64,000 nt of DNA, from positions 218,044-282,043 of the forward strand of contig NZ_BMQJ01000011.1 of assembly GCF_014648055.1 (NCBI RefSeq), written 5' to 3'. The notes under the pieces are model-generated. The model was not told where the DNA came from, did not search any database, and was given only the letters and a program-made list of their open reading frames with translations. The position numbers and the translations under genes are program-made. Within the stretch, counting starts at the first letter, position 1. Every line of letters starts with the position of its first letter. Below are positions 53,437-61,976 of the stretch, piece after piece. This DNA is from Streptosporangium pseudovulgare. Its GTDB lineage: Bacteria > Actinomycetota > Actinomycetes > Streptosporangiales > Streptosporangiaceae.

Positions 53437-54251
53437 CACGCGCCCCCGGGGGCGGGGTCTCCGGCGGGATCCCCGGCGGCCCCGGCGGGGTCGACGGCGG
53501 AGCCCTCGGCGGTCCCCGCTGCGGCCCGCCCGCCGCCCAGCCGCCGGACGTCGCGGGTGGCCTCGTCGAGCAGCGCCAGCATGCGGTTCCGCGCGCCCTC
53601 GGCGTCCTGGTCGCGCACGGCCTCGGCGACGTCGCGGTGCCACTCGTAGCCGCGTTTGATCGACACGCGGTGGCCGTGGACGTAGCGGTCGCGGGCCTGC
53701 AGGCCGACCTCGATGACCACGGCGAGCTGCTCCACCAGCTCGTTGTGGGTCGCGGCGATGAGCGCCCGGTGGAAGCGCAGGTCGGCGTCGACGATGGACT
53801 CGTCGGCGGGGTCGGCGCGTTCCATGTCGGCCAGCGCCGCCTCCATCTCCGCCAGGTCGCCCTCGGTGCGGCGGCGGGCGGCCAGGGCCGCCGCCGACGG
53901 TTCGACCATGGCCCTGATCTCGGCGAGCTTCTCCAGCATCGACGGGTCGGTGAACGCCTCGAACTGCCAGCGCAGCACGTCCGGGTCGATGAGGTTCCAG
54001 GCCCGCCGCTCGCGCACGAACGTGCCCCGCTTGGGCCGGGCGTCGATCAGCCCCTTGCCCGCCAGCACTTTGAGCGCCTCGCGGATCGCGGTCCTGCTGA
54101 CGTCGAACTCGACGGCGAGGGCGTCCATGTCGAGGGTGTCCCCGGGGGTGAGCTCGCCCCTGACGACACGCAGCCCGACGCCGTCCACGACCCGGCCGTG
54201 CATCCCCCGGTCCGGATATCTCCTCATGCCTCCCGCTCTCATGTCGTCCAC
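53436..54251 (-). CDS. GntR family regulator, FadR/FCD subfamily (DgoR-like)
   Basis: A 271-residue protein. The winged helix-turn-helix (about residues 20-80: GDTLDMDALAVEFDVSRTAIREALKVLAGKGLIDARPKRGTFV) precedes an FCD domain with metal/effector residues (DLRFHRALIAATHN, EWHRDVAEAV). It is embedded between mutarotase and lactonase genes and is probably the local repressor that binds the two matching AT-rich palindromes. GTG 54251 is the longest start; ATG 54242 and 54227 are alternatives. The tail is Gly/Ala/Pro-rich. Confidence 0.88.
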   Translation of the reverse strand: MDDMRAGGMRRYPDRGMHGRVVDGVGLRVVRGELTPGDTLDMDALAVEFDVSRTAIREALKVLAGKGLIDARPKRGTFVRERRAWNLIDPDVLRWQFEAFTDPSMLEKLAEIRAMVEPSAAALAARRRTEGDLAEMEAALADMERADPADESIVDADLRFHRALIAATHNELVEQLAVVIEVGLQARDRYVHGHRVSIKRGYEWHRDVAEAVRDQDAEGARNRMLALLDEATRDVRRLGGGRAAAGTAEGSAVDPAGAAGDPAGDPAPGGA

Positions 54252-54260
54252 CCGTGATGA

Positions 54261-55067
54261 TCAGCCATGTTCGACGACCACCCGCCAGGTCGTCCTCCCG
54301 GAGGCGGGCACGACCGCCGTCTCGCCGTCCGCCGCCTTCGAGCGATCATGTACGGCGCCGAGCATAGGCTCCACCCCGAAGCTGCGGTAGGGAGGGCCGC
54401 CGTCCCAGGCGTATCCGCCGAGGTTCCGCCAGACGCCGAACCCCACGGGGCCGTGCTCGCTCTCCAGGCCGAACCGCAGCGACGCCGCCCCCGCCGTGAC
54501 GCGCAGCGACGCCAGCCCCGGCAGCAGGCAGAACGCGGCGCCGCCGTCGTCGGGGCCGAGCACGTCGAACCGGCCGGTCCCGGCCGGGCCCGGCCAGCGC
54601 CCGGAGAGGGGGCCGGGCCCGCCGTACGGCCACACCCGGGCGGGGTGACCGTGCGGGACCTCCACCCGAAGGCCCGGCTCGGGGACCAGCAGCGCGTGGA
54701 AGGCCCACACGAACGCGTATCCCGGCTCCGCGCGCAGTTCGTAGTCCACCGTGATCCGCTCTCCGGCGGTGATCCGGCGCGAGAGGCGGTACTCGCCGGT
54801 CTCCACGGCGGCCTCGCCGGCGTCGCCGGTCCACGGCAGCGCCCAGACCTCCCCGTGGTCGGGCTCGCCGACCACGGTGGGAAAGCATTCCTCGACGCCG
54901 CCCACGTCGACGAAGGCCGCCCCGGGCGTGACCGCGACGCGCCGCGGGTCGGGCCGGGACCACAGCCACTCGCGCCCGTCCGGGCCGGTGAGCGAGTCCC
55001 ACCGGCCGCCGCGCCGGACGTCGACCGCGACGCGGAACCCGCCGGGGTCGCCGAGCACGCTCACCAT
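54261..55067 (-). CDS. Aldose 1-epimerase-like (galactose mutarotase fold) protein
   Basis: A 268-residue beta-sandwich protein. GGRWDSLTGPDGREWLWSRPDPRR near the start, VGGVEECFPTV, WAFHALLVPEPGLRVEVP and FGVEPMLGAVHD fit the galactose mutarotase-like superfamily, with His in AFHALL and Glu in GVEPM as likely catalytic residues. It would speed conversion of sugar anomers before oxidation. ATG 55067 overlaps the dgoD stop by 7 bp (ATGGTGA), so translation is coupled. Confidence 0.8.
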   Translation of the reverse strand: MVSVLGDPGGFRVAVDVRRGGRWDSLTGPDGREWLWSRPDPRRVAVTPGAAFVDVGGVEECFPTVVGEPDHGEVWALPWTGDAGEAAVETGEYRLSRRITAGERITVDYELRAEPGYAFVWAFHALLVPEPGLRVEVPHGHPARVWPYGGPGPLSGRWPGPAGTGRFDVLGPDDGGAAFCLLPGLASLRVTAGAASLRFGLESEHGPVGFGVWRNLGGYAWDGGPPYRSFGVEPMLGAVHDRSKAADGETAVVPASGRTTWRVVVEHG

Positions 55068-56206
55068 TCGGTCAGGCTCCCGTCGTCGCGCCGCCAGACG
55101 GGCGAGCGCCAGCGGTGGCCGCGGGCCGCCGCGCGCTCCACCTCGGTGGCGTCCACCTCGATGCCGAGCCCCGGGGCCTCCATCAGCGGCACGTGGCCGT
55201 CGGCGTAGGCGAAGACGGAGGGGTCCACCAGGTAGTCCAGCAGGTCGGCGTGCTCGTTGTAGTGGATGCCGAGGCTCTGCTCCTGGATGAGCAGGTTGGG
55301 GGTGGCGAAGCCGACCTGGAGGCTGGCGGCCAGGGCGATCGGCCCGAGCGGGCAGTGCGGCGCGAGCGACACGTCGTGAACCTCGGCCAGCGCGGCGATC
55401 CGCCGCGTCTCGGAGATCCCCCCGGCGTGGGAGATGTCCGGCTGCGCCACCGCGATGCCCGCCTCCAGGGCGGGGCGGAAGTCCCAGCGGGAGTACAGCC
55501 GCTCGCCTGTGGCGATGGGGATGCTCGTCGACGCGGTCACCGCCGCCAGGTCACGGGTCAGTTCGGGCACCACCGGCTCCTCCACGAAGAAGGGCAGGTA
55601 CGGCTCCAGCATCGGCAGGACCCGGCGCGCCATGGGCAGCGTCAGGCGGCCGTGGAAGTCGAGCGCGACGTCGATCCCGTCACCCACCGCCTCGCGCACC
55701 GCGGCGAGCCGGGCGGCGATCCCCTTCGTCTCGGCGGGCGTGTCCAGGAGCCGCAGCGCCCCCGAGGCGTTCATCTTGACCGCGGTGAAGCCCGCCTCCA
55801 CCTGGGCGAGCGCCGCATCGGCGACGTCGGAGGGGGTGTCACCGCCGATCCAGCTGTAGACGCGGATCCGGTCGCGGACCGGGCCGCCCAGCAGGCGGTG
55901 CACCGGAACCCCGTACGCCTTGCCCGCGATGTCCCACAGGGCCTGGTCGATCCCGGCGACGGCGCTGGACAGCACCGGGCCGCCCCGGTAGAAGCCGCCT
56001 CTGGTCAGGACCTGCCAGTGGTCCTCGATGCGTAGCGGGTCGGCGCCCACGAGGTAGTCGGACAGCTCCTCCACGGCCGCCGCCACCGTGGCGGCCCGGC
56101 CCTCGACCACCGGCTCCCCCCAGCCGGTGATCCCCTCGTCGGTGTCGATCCGCAGGAACAGCCAGCGGGGGGCGACCGGGTAGGTCTTCAATGAGGTGAT
56201 GCGCAT
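55061..56206 (-). CDS. dgoD: D-galactonate dehydratase
   Basis: A 381-residue enolase-superfamily enzyme that follows E. coli DgoD almost block by block: LRIDTDEGITGWGEPVVEGRA, GGFYRGGPVLSSAVAGIDQALWDIAGK, YSWIGGD, LDFHGRL (Asp ligand and catalytic His), FFVEEPVVPE and ATGERLYSR (Glu ligands), DISHAGGI, APHCPLGPIALAA (catalytic His) and QEQSLGIHYN. It dehydrates D-galactonate to 2-keto-3-deoxygalactonate. The specificity rests on this overall resemblance. It starts 11 bp after the SDR gene. Confidence 0.92.
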   Translation of the reverse strand: MRITSLKTYPVAPRWLFLRIDTDEGITGWGEPVVEGRAATVAAAVEELSDYLVGADPLRIEDHWQVLTRGGFYRGGPVLSSAVAGIDQALWDIAGKAYGVPVHRLLGGPVRDRIRVYSWIGGDTPSDVADAALAQVEAGFTAVKMNASGALRLLDTPAETKGIAARLAAVREAVGDGIDVALDFHGRLTLPMARRVLPMLEPYLPFFVEEPVVPELTRDLAAVTASTSIPIATGERLYSRWDFRPALEAGIAVAQPDISHAGGISETRRIAALAEVHDVSLAPHCPLGPIALAASLQVGFATPNLLIQEQSLGIHYNEHADLLDYLVDPSVFAYADGHVPLMEAPGLGIEVDATEVERAAARGHRWRSPVWRRDDGSLTEW

Positions 56207-56217
56207 GGATCCTTCGA

Positions 56218-57024
56218 TCAGTCCGAGTCCTTGACGACGCTCCAGCCGCCGTCGACGGTCAGCGAGGCGCCGGTGACGTAGGAGGCCTCGTCACTGGCCA
56301 GGAACGCCACCGCGGCCGCCACCTCCTCGGGCGCGCCGAGCCGTCCTGCGGCTGTGGCGCGGGCGCTGCGCTCCCGGCCGGCCTCGTCTATGCCGTCCCA
56401 GGCGGCGGTGAGGACGGGGCCCGGCAGCACGGCGTTGACCCGGACCTCGGGTCCGTACTCCACCGCGAGCTGGCGGGCCAGGGACAGCAGGCCGCCCTTG
56501 GAGGCGGCGTAGGCCGGGCGGCCGGGCAGGCCGAAGTGGGCGTGCACGCTGGAGACGGCGACGACGGCGCCGCGCGAGCGGCGCAGCTCTCCGGCGAAGG
56601 CGGCGACGCCGAGGTAGAGACCGGTGAGGTTGACGGCGAGCTGGGCGTTCCAGTCCGCCAGACCCACCTCGTGGGCGGCTCCCATGCGTACCGTGTAGGC
56701 GTTGCCCACCAGCACGTCGAGGCGGCCGTGGCGGTCCAGCACCAGCTCGCGCAGCGCCCGCCAGTCGCCGGGCGAGGAGACGTCGCAGCGGGCGTAGCGG
56801 GTCCGCGGCGTCGCGGCGGCGAGCCGCTCGCCCGTCTCGTCGTCGACGTCGGCGACGACCACCGAGGCGCCCTCCCCGGCCAGGCGCCGCACGACGGCGG
56901 CGCCGATGCCGCGGGCGCCGCCGGTGACGACGGCGACCCTGCCCTCGAAGCGCCCGCTCGCGCCGGAGGCCCGGCCGCTCACCCCGGGGAGCGGGTCGCC
57001 CTCGCCCGAGGCCGGACCGCTCAC
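56218..57024 (-). CDS. SDR family oxidoreductase, probable sugar dehydrogenase
   Basis: A 268-residue classical short-chain dehydrogenase. The cofactor motif is TGGARGIG, NAY replaces the usual NNAG-type motif, VSSVHAH holds the catalytic Ser, YAASK gives Tyr and Lys, and DVDDETGE after strand 2 favours NAD. In this operon it most likely oxidises an aldose (galactose-type) to the lactone. GTG 57024 overlaps the permease stop by 4 bp and adds a 25-residue Gly/Ser-rich leader (GVSGRASGASG) before the fold begins. Confidence 0.85.
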   Translation of the reverse strand: MSGPASGEGDPLPGVSGRASGASGRFEGRVAVVTGGARGIGAAVVRRLAGEGASVVVADVDDETGERLAAATPRTRYARCDVSSPGDWRALRELVLDRHGRLDVLVGNAYTVRMGAAHEVGLADWNAQLAVNLTGLYLGVAAFAGELRRSRGAVVAVSSVHAHFGLPGRPAYAASKGGLLSLARQLAVEYGPEVRVNAVLPGPVLTAAWDGIDEAGRERSARATAAGRLGAPEEVAAAVAFLASDEASYVTGASLTVDGGWSVVKDSD

Positions 57025-58046
57025 GCCGGGAGTCCCACGCGGCGCTCGCCGCTGCGGACCTGCTGGATGACCACGGCCACGACCAGCAGGAGGCCCTTGG
57101 CGACGTTCTGCCAGAAGGGGTTGATGCCCAGCAGCGTCATGCCGTTGGTGAGCACGCCGAGCAGCACCACGGCCAGCAGGGTGCCGCTGACCGCGCCCTT
57201 GCCGCCGCGCATGGCGCAGCCGCCGAGCGCCGCCGCGGTGATCGCCTCCAGCTCCAGTCCCTCGGAGCCGGAGATCGGCTGGCCCGAGCCGGTCCTGGCG
57301 GTGATCAGCACGCCGCCCAGGGCCGCGATGACGCCGGTCGCCAGGTAGACGCCCAGGATGTAGCGGTTGATGTTGATTCCGGCCAGCCGGGCCGCGACGT
57401 CGTTGCCGCCGATCGCGTAGATGTTGCGGCCGATGTCGGTGTACTTCAGCAGCACGTGTACGGCCAGCGCCACGATGATCAGCACCCAGATGAGCGTCGG
57501 GATGCCGGCGACGGCCCCGCGGGCGAGGAAGACGAAGACCGGGTCGCTGCCGGTGTAGCCCTGCGCGCGGCCGTTGGAGACGAGTTGCGCCACACCCTTG
57601 AACGCGGCCAGGGTGGCCAGTGTGGCGATCACCGGGTTGACCCGGCCGTAGACGATGACGCACCCGTTGACCAGCCCGCACAGCGCGCCGATCACGAGGG
57701 CGCCCAGGATGCCGAGCGGGGCGCTTCCGGTGGTCGCCGTGAAGATCATCGCCGAGGCGACGGACGCCAGGCCCGCGACGGAGCCGACGGAGATGTCCAG
57801 CGCTCCGAGGATGATCACCATGGTCTGGCCGATGGCCAGCAGGCCGGAGATCGCCACGGCGGTGCCGATCGTCTTGAGGTTGGCGGCGCCGAAGAACACC
57901 GGCTCGCGGGCACCGATCAGCGCGACGAGCAGCACGAGCGCGATGAGAAGGCTGATGTTCTGCACGCCCGCGCCGTCGAGCGCCCGGCGCATCGCCGAAC
58001 GCCCCTCCGGTGCCGCGGCGGGCGCCTCCACCCGGGTCTGACTCAC
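57021..58046 (-). CDS. Sugar ABC transporter permease (RbsC/AraH type)
   Basis: A 341-residue membrane protein with about 8-10 helices. LAIGQTMVIILGALDISVGSVAGLASV and GINPFWQNVAKGLLLVVAVV are hallmark blocks of the BPD_transp_2 family, and EAITAAALGGCAMRGGKGAVSGTLLAV is the cytoplasmic loop that contacts the ATPase. GTG 58046 overlaps the ATPase stop (GTGA). It works with the ATPase and AraF-like binding protein encoded just upstream. Confidence 0.92.
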   Translation of the reverse strand: MSQTRVEAPAAAPEGRSAMRRALDGAGVQNISLLIALVLLVALIGAREPVFFGAANLKTIGTAVAISGLLAIGQTMVIILGALDISVGSVAGLASVASAMIFTATTGSAPLGILGALVIGALCGLVNGCVIVYGRVNPVIATLATLAAFKGVAQLVSNGRAQGYTGSDPVFVFLARGAVAGIPTLIWVLIIVALAVHVLLKYTDIGRNIYAIGGNDVAARLAGININRYILGVYLATGVIAALGGVLITARTGSGQPISGSEGLELEAITAAALGGCAMRGGKGAVSGTLLAVVLLGVLTNGMTLLGINPFWQNVAKGLLLVVAVVIQQVRSGERRVGLPA

Positions 58047-59581
58047 TGCCTCGCTCCCTCGCTGGTGATCTGGTCGGCCATGGCGAGGGCGAGCACCTGC
58101 TCCTCGCCGGCCTGGCGCCGGTCCAGCTCTCCGGTGACGCGGCCGTTCTGCATGACGACGATCCGGTCGGCCAGGCCGAGCACCTCGGGTAGTTCCGAAC
58201 TGATGACGAGCACGGCGACGCCGTCCGCCGCCAGCCGGTCGATGATGGAGTAGATCTCCGCCTTGGCGCCGACGTCGACGCCGCGGGTCGGCTCGTCGAG
58301 GATGAGCACCTTGGGCTTCCTCGCCAGCCAGCGCGCCAGGACGACCTTCTGCTGGTTGCCGCCGGACAGGCGGCGCACCTCCGTCTCCACGGACGGCGCC
58401 TTGACGCGCAGTCGGTCGGCGTACTCGCGCACCAGTGCCCGCTCGGCGGCCCGCCGTACCAGGTGGAACCGGCTCAGCCGGTCCAGCACGGCCAGCGAGA
58501 CGTTGTCGCGGATGGAGCGGTGCAGGAGCAGCGCCTGCGCCTTGCGCTCCTCGGGGGCGAACCCGATTCCGGCGCGCACCGTGTCGGACGGGGAGCGCGG
58601 CCGCAGCCGGCGGCCCTCCAGCAGAACCTCGCCGGAGCGGATCGGCAGGTCGCCGACGACGGCCCGGGCCAGCTCGCTGCGCCCGGCGCCGACCAGTCCG
58701 GCGAGCCCGACGACCTCCCCGGCGCGCACCTCGAAGGAGACGTCGGTGACGTCGTCGGTCGTGACGCCGTTCAGGGCGAGCACGGGCCCGCCGGGCCGGT
58801 TGCGCTCGCGCTGGAACATGGCGGACAGGTCGCGGCCGACCATCATCCGGACGAGCTCGTCCTCACCGGTCTCCGCCGCGGGGCGCACGCCGACCAGGCG
58901 GCCGTCCCGCAGTACGGCGACGCGGTCGGCCAGCCTGAGGATCTCCTGCATGCGGTGCGAGACGTAGACGATCGCGACGCCCTGGTCACGCAGCCTGCGG
59001 ATCAGCGCGAACAGCGCCGACACCTCGTGGTCGGAGAGCGAGGAGGTCGGCTCGTCGAAGGCCAGGACCCGCACCTCGCCGGTGAGGGCGCGCAGGATCT
59101 CCACGAGCTGGCGCTGGGCGGGCGACAGCCGCTCCCCCGGGCAGCCGGGGTCCATCGCCCCGGCGAAGCCGAGCCGCTCCAGGTCGGCGCGGGTCCTCTC
59201 GGACAGCGCCCGGTGGCTGAACAGGCGGCCCCTGGCCGGCAGGGCACCGACGTAGACGTTCTCGGCGACCGAGACGTGCGGGATGATCTCGGGTTCCTGG
59301 GCGATGACCCGCACCCCGGCGCGGCGCGCGTCCGCCGGGGAGCCGAAGGAGACCTCCTGCCCGCCGAGGAGCAGCCGGCCGTCGTCCGGCCGGTGGTCAC
59401 CGGTGATGATCTTCAGTAGCGTCGACTTGCCCGCGCCGTTCTCGCCCATCAGGGCGAGCACCTCGCCGGGCCGGATGTCGAGCGTCACGCCGTCCAGCGC
59501 CCGCACGGCGCCGAATCGTTTGCCCAGGCCCTCCACGCGGAGGGCCGGGCCGCTCGTGGCCGGTGTCATGGTCGGTGTCAT
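58043..59581 (-). CDS. Sugar ABC transporter ATPase, tandem domains (RbsA/AraG type)
   Basis: A 512-residue protein with two nucleotide-binding domains. Domain 1 has Walker A GENGAGKST (46-54), signature LSPAQRQLVEI and Walker B VLAFDEPTSSLSDHE. Domain 2 has a degenerate Walker A (GLVGAGRSEL), signature LSGGNQQKVVLARWLA and Walker B VLILDEPTRGVDVGAK. One degenerate site is normal for monosaccharide importers of this type. It lies 13 bp after the binding-protein gene. Confidence 0.93.
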   Translation of the reverse strand: MTPTMTPATSGPALRVEGLGKRFGAVRALDGVTLDIRPGEVLALMGENGAGKSTLLKIITGDHRPDDGRLLLGGQEVSFGSPADARRAGVRVIAQEPEIIPHVSVAENVYVGALPARGRLFSHRALSERTRADLERLGFAGAMDPGCPGERLSPAQRQLVEILRALTGEVRVLAFDEPTSSLSDHEVSALFALIRRLRDQGVAIVYVSHRMQEILRLADRVAVLRDGRLVGVRPAAETGEDELVRMMVGRDLSAMFQRERNRPGGPVLALNGVTTDDVTDVSFEVRAGEVVGLAGLVGAGRSELARAVVGDLPIRSGEVLLEGRRLRPRSPSDTVRAGIGFAPEERKAQALLLHRSIRDNVSLAVLDRLSRFHLVRRAAERALVREYADRLRVKAPSVETEVRRLSGGNQQKVVLARWLARKPKVLILDEPTRGVDVGAKAEIYSIIDRLAADGVAVLVISSELPEVLGLADRIVVMQNGRVTGELDRRQAGEEQVLALAMADQITSEGARQ

Positions 59582-59594
59582 CTCGTCTTCCCGG

Positions 59595-60614
59595 TCAGGT
59601 GCAGACCACGCCGGCCTGCTGCCAGGTGCCGGCGTCGACCATCTCCGTCTTGGCGATGGTCCTGGGGGGAAGCTCGGCCTCGCCGCGGACCTTCTTCACC
59701 AGCGCCTCGGCCGCCGACTTCCCGACCTCGGTGCCGCTGATGAACAGCGCCGCCCGGTTGCCGCTCTCCTTGCCGGCCTTCCAGTCCTTGCAGGTGAGGT
59801 AGGCGCCCAGGCCGACGCCGATGACGTCCTCGGCGCCGTATCCGGCGTTGGCCAGCGCGGTCACCGCGCCGGTCTCGCTCTCGTCGTTGCAGCCCCAGAC
59901 CACCCAGTGCTTGACGGAGGCGTTGGCGGTGACGGTGGCCGCGGCCTTGTCCTGGGCCCCGGTCACGGTGTTGTCGGCGCCAAGGTCGATCTTCTTCACG
60001 CCGGTGACCCCTTCCTTCTGGAAGGCGTCCCAGGCGCCGCCGACCCGGTCCTGGCAGACCGACAGGTCGAGCTTGGTGACGCTGAGCACCGCGGTCTCCT
60101 CCGGCTTCCAGCCGGACTCCTTGAACAGCCCGGCGGCCTTCTTGCCGACCTGCTCGCCCATCATGGTGCCGTCGAAGCCGACGAACGGGGCCTCCTTGCC
60201 GGAGCCGTCCTTGATGACGTCGTCGGAGGCCAGCAGCGGGATCCCGGCGGCGCGGGCCCGGTCGATGACCTGGGGGCCGATCTGCTGGTCGGGGACGACG
60301 ACGGCGATGGCGTCGAACTTCTGGGCGATCGCGGCGTCGACCGCGCTGATCGCCTTGTCGGCGTCCTCGCCGACGTCGAACACGGTGACCTCGGCGCCGA
60401 GCCCCTTGGCCGCCTCCTTGGCGCCGTTCGCCTGGTCGACGAAGTACTGCTGGTCCCCCTGCTTCTGGATATAGGCGATCTTGACGGTCCCGCTCTTCTT
60501 GACCGTCGTCTCGCCGGAGGCCGTCTCCTGCCCGGAGGAGCAGGAGGCGGTGCCCGCGGCGAGGGCCAGGAGACCGAAGGTCATGCCGATCAGGCGCATC
60601 CGCACATGGATCAT
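59595..60614 (-). CDS. AraF-like sugar-binding lipoprotein
   Basis: A 339-residue periplasmic-binding type I protein. The signal peptide ends in lipobox TASC (Cys 25). KIAYIQKQGDQQYFVDQANGAKEAAKGLG, IAVVVPDQQIGPQVIDRARAAGIPLLASDD and VKHWVVWGCNDESETGAV follow the E. coli AraF pattern, which binds L-arabinose, D-galactose and D-fucose. Together with DgoD this favours D-galactose as ligand. It is the first gene of the operon; GGAAGGAAC precedes ATG 60614 and the perfect palindrome lies about 50 bp upstream. Confidence 0.9.
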   Translation of the reverse strand: MIHVRMRLIGMTFGLLALAAGTASCSSGQETASGETTVKKSGTVKIAYIQKQGDQQYFVDQANGAKEAAKGLGAEVTVFDVGEDADKAISAVDAAIAQKFDAIAVVVPDQQIGPQVIDRARAAGIPLLASDDVIKDGSGKEAPFVGFDGTMMGEQVGKKAAGLFKESGWKPEETAVLSVTKLDLSVCQDRVGGAWDAFQKEGVTGVKKIDLGADNTVTGAQDKAAATVTANASVKHWVVWGCNDESETGAVTALANAGYGAEDVIGVGLGAYLTCKDWKAGKESGNRAALFISGTEVGKSAAEALVKKVRGEAELPPRTIAKTEMVDAGTWQQAGVVCT

Positions 60615-60664
60615 GGGGCGCGGTTCCTTCCACCGATGTCCACCCGTCCTCGGCGGGTGGTGAA

Positions 60665-60683
60665 TATTAAATAGTATTTAATA
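60665..60683. promoter_or_regulatory. Perfect 19-bp GntR-type operator upstream of the transport operon
   Basis: TATTAAATAGTATTTAATA is fully symmetric around G60674 in an AT island between the binding-protein gene and the divergent peptidase gene. It matches the palindrome at 52453-52469 in 16 of 17 core positions when that site is read on the other strand or with one central difference. Confidence 0.7.
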
Positions 60684-60780
60684 CACAGCACGGGAGGGCT
60701 TGTAAAGCGGTGAGGTGGATCGGCCCGATACGTAAACCATCCGATGCGCCGCACCCGCCCCAGCGGCAACACTGGGCGGC

Positions 60781-61974
60781 GTGACCACGTCCTCCTCCGT
60801 CGGCGCGCGCCGCGTCGCCCTGCACCGGTGGGCGGACGTGGAGCCCCAGGAGATGGGGCTGGCCGACCACCGCGACCCGTTCGGCGACGCCGTCACGACC
60901 TGGAAGTACGCCCGCTGGACCGGTGAGGAGACGCCGCTCGGCTTCCCCGCGGCCGAACTGGTGCCGTCATGGACGGCGAGCGCCCCGCCGGGGTCGTGGA
61001 TCGAGGTCGAGCTGCGGGCCCGCACCGCGTCGGGCGACCTGACCCGCTGGTACGTGATGGGCCGCTGGGCCGAGGAGGACGGCGACGTCCACCGCACCTC
61101 CCTGCCCGGACAGGGCGACGAGCACGGCGACGTCGCCGTGGACACCTTCGTGGCGGCCCGCCCGGTGACGGCCTTCAGGCTCAGGTTCACCCTGTACGGC
61201 TCGGGCGCGCGGGTCCACGGGGCCGCGGTGATGGCCTCGGCGCCGACGGCCCGGACGGCGTCGGCGGACGCCGCTCCCCCGGACGCCGCCCACACGGACT
61301 CCCGCGTCGGCGCCGCCCACCCGGGCACCGGCCACCGGGACCCCGCCGGGGGCGTGCCGGCCGGGCACGTGGAGCTGGACGTGCCGTGCCGGTCGCAGAA
61401 GGTCCACGCCGGGCACTTCCCGCAGTGGGACGGCGGCGGCGCCAACTGGTGCGCCCCCGCCTCGACGAGCATGGTGGTCGCCTACTGGGGCCGCGGCCCC
61501 TCCGCCGCCGAGCTGGGCTGGGTCCCGCCGGACGACCCGTGCCCGGCCGTGGACCACGCCGCCCGCGGCATGTACGACCACGGCTACCAGGGCACCGGCA
61601 ACTGGCCGTTCGGCGTCGCCTACGCCGGCCGCTACGGTCTCGCCGGGTTCGTCACCCGGCTGCGCTCGCTCGCCGAGCTGGAGCGCCTGGTCCGCGCGGG
61701 GATCCCGGTCATCACCTCGCAGTCGTTCCGGGAGCACGAGCTGCCCGGCTCCGGCTACTCCACCGGCGGTCACATCATGGTCGTCGTCGGCTTCACCGCG
61801 GACGGCGACGTGATCGTCAACGATCCCGCCGCACCCGGTGACCACGAGGTGCGCCGGGTCTACCCGCGGGCCGCGTTCGGCGACGTCTGGCTCCGCTCGT
61901 CCGGCAGCGGGGGGATCGCGCACGTGATCCACCCGCCCGGCTTCTCCCTGCCCCCTTCCGACGGCAACTGGTGA
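60781..61974 (+). CDS. Peptidase C39-like protein
   Basis: A 397-residue protein. The C-terminal papain-like domain has GGGANWCAPASTSMVVAYW (catalytic C224) and GGHIMVVVGFTADGDVIVNDPAAP (H331 and Asp/Asn). The N-terminal 150 residues form a beta-sandwich-like region (WIEVELRARTASGDLTRWYVMGRWAEEDGD). An Ala/His/Gly-rich linker joins them. No signal peptide is visible, so export is uncertain. GTG 60781 lacks a Shine-Dalgarno and may be leaderless. It is followed by the S9 peptidase gene after 2 bp. Confidence 0.82.
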   Translation: MTTSSSVGARRVALHRWADVEPQEMGLADHRDPFGDAVTTWKYARWTGEETPLGFPAAELVPSWTASAPPGSWIEVELRARTASGDLTRWYVMGRWAEEDGDVHRTSLPGQGDEHGDVAVDTFVAARPVTAFRLRFTLYGSGARVHGAAVMASAPTARTASADAAPPDAAHTDSRVGAAHPGTGHRDPAGGVPAGHVELDVPCRSQKVHAGHFPQWDGGGANWCAPASTSMVVAYWGRGPSAAELGWVPPDDPCPAVDHAARGMYDHGYQGTGNWPFGVAYAGRYGLAGFVTRLRSLAELERLVRAGIPVITSQSFREHELPGSGYSTGGHIMVVVGFTADGDVIVNDPAAPGDHEVRRVYPRAAFGDVWLRSSGSGGIAHVIHPPGFSLPPSDGNW

Positions 61975-61976
61975 TC

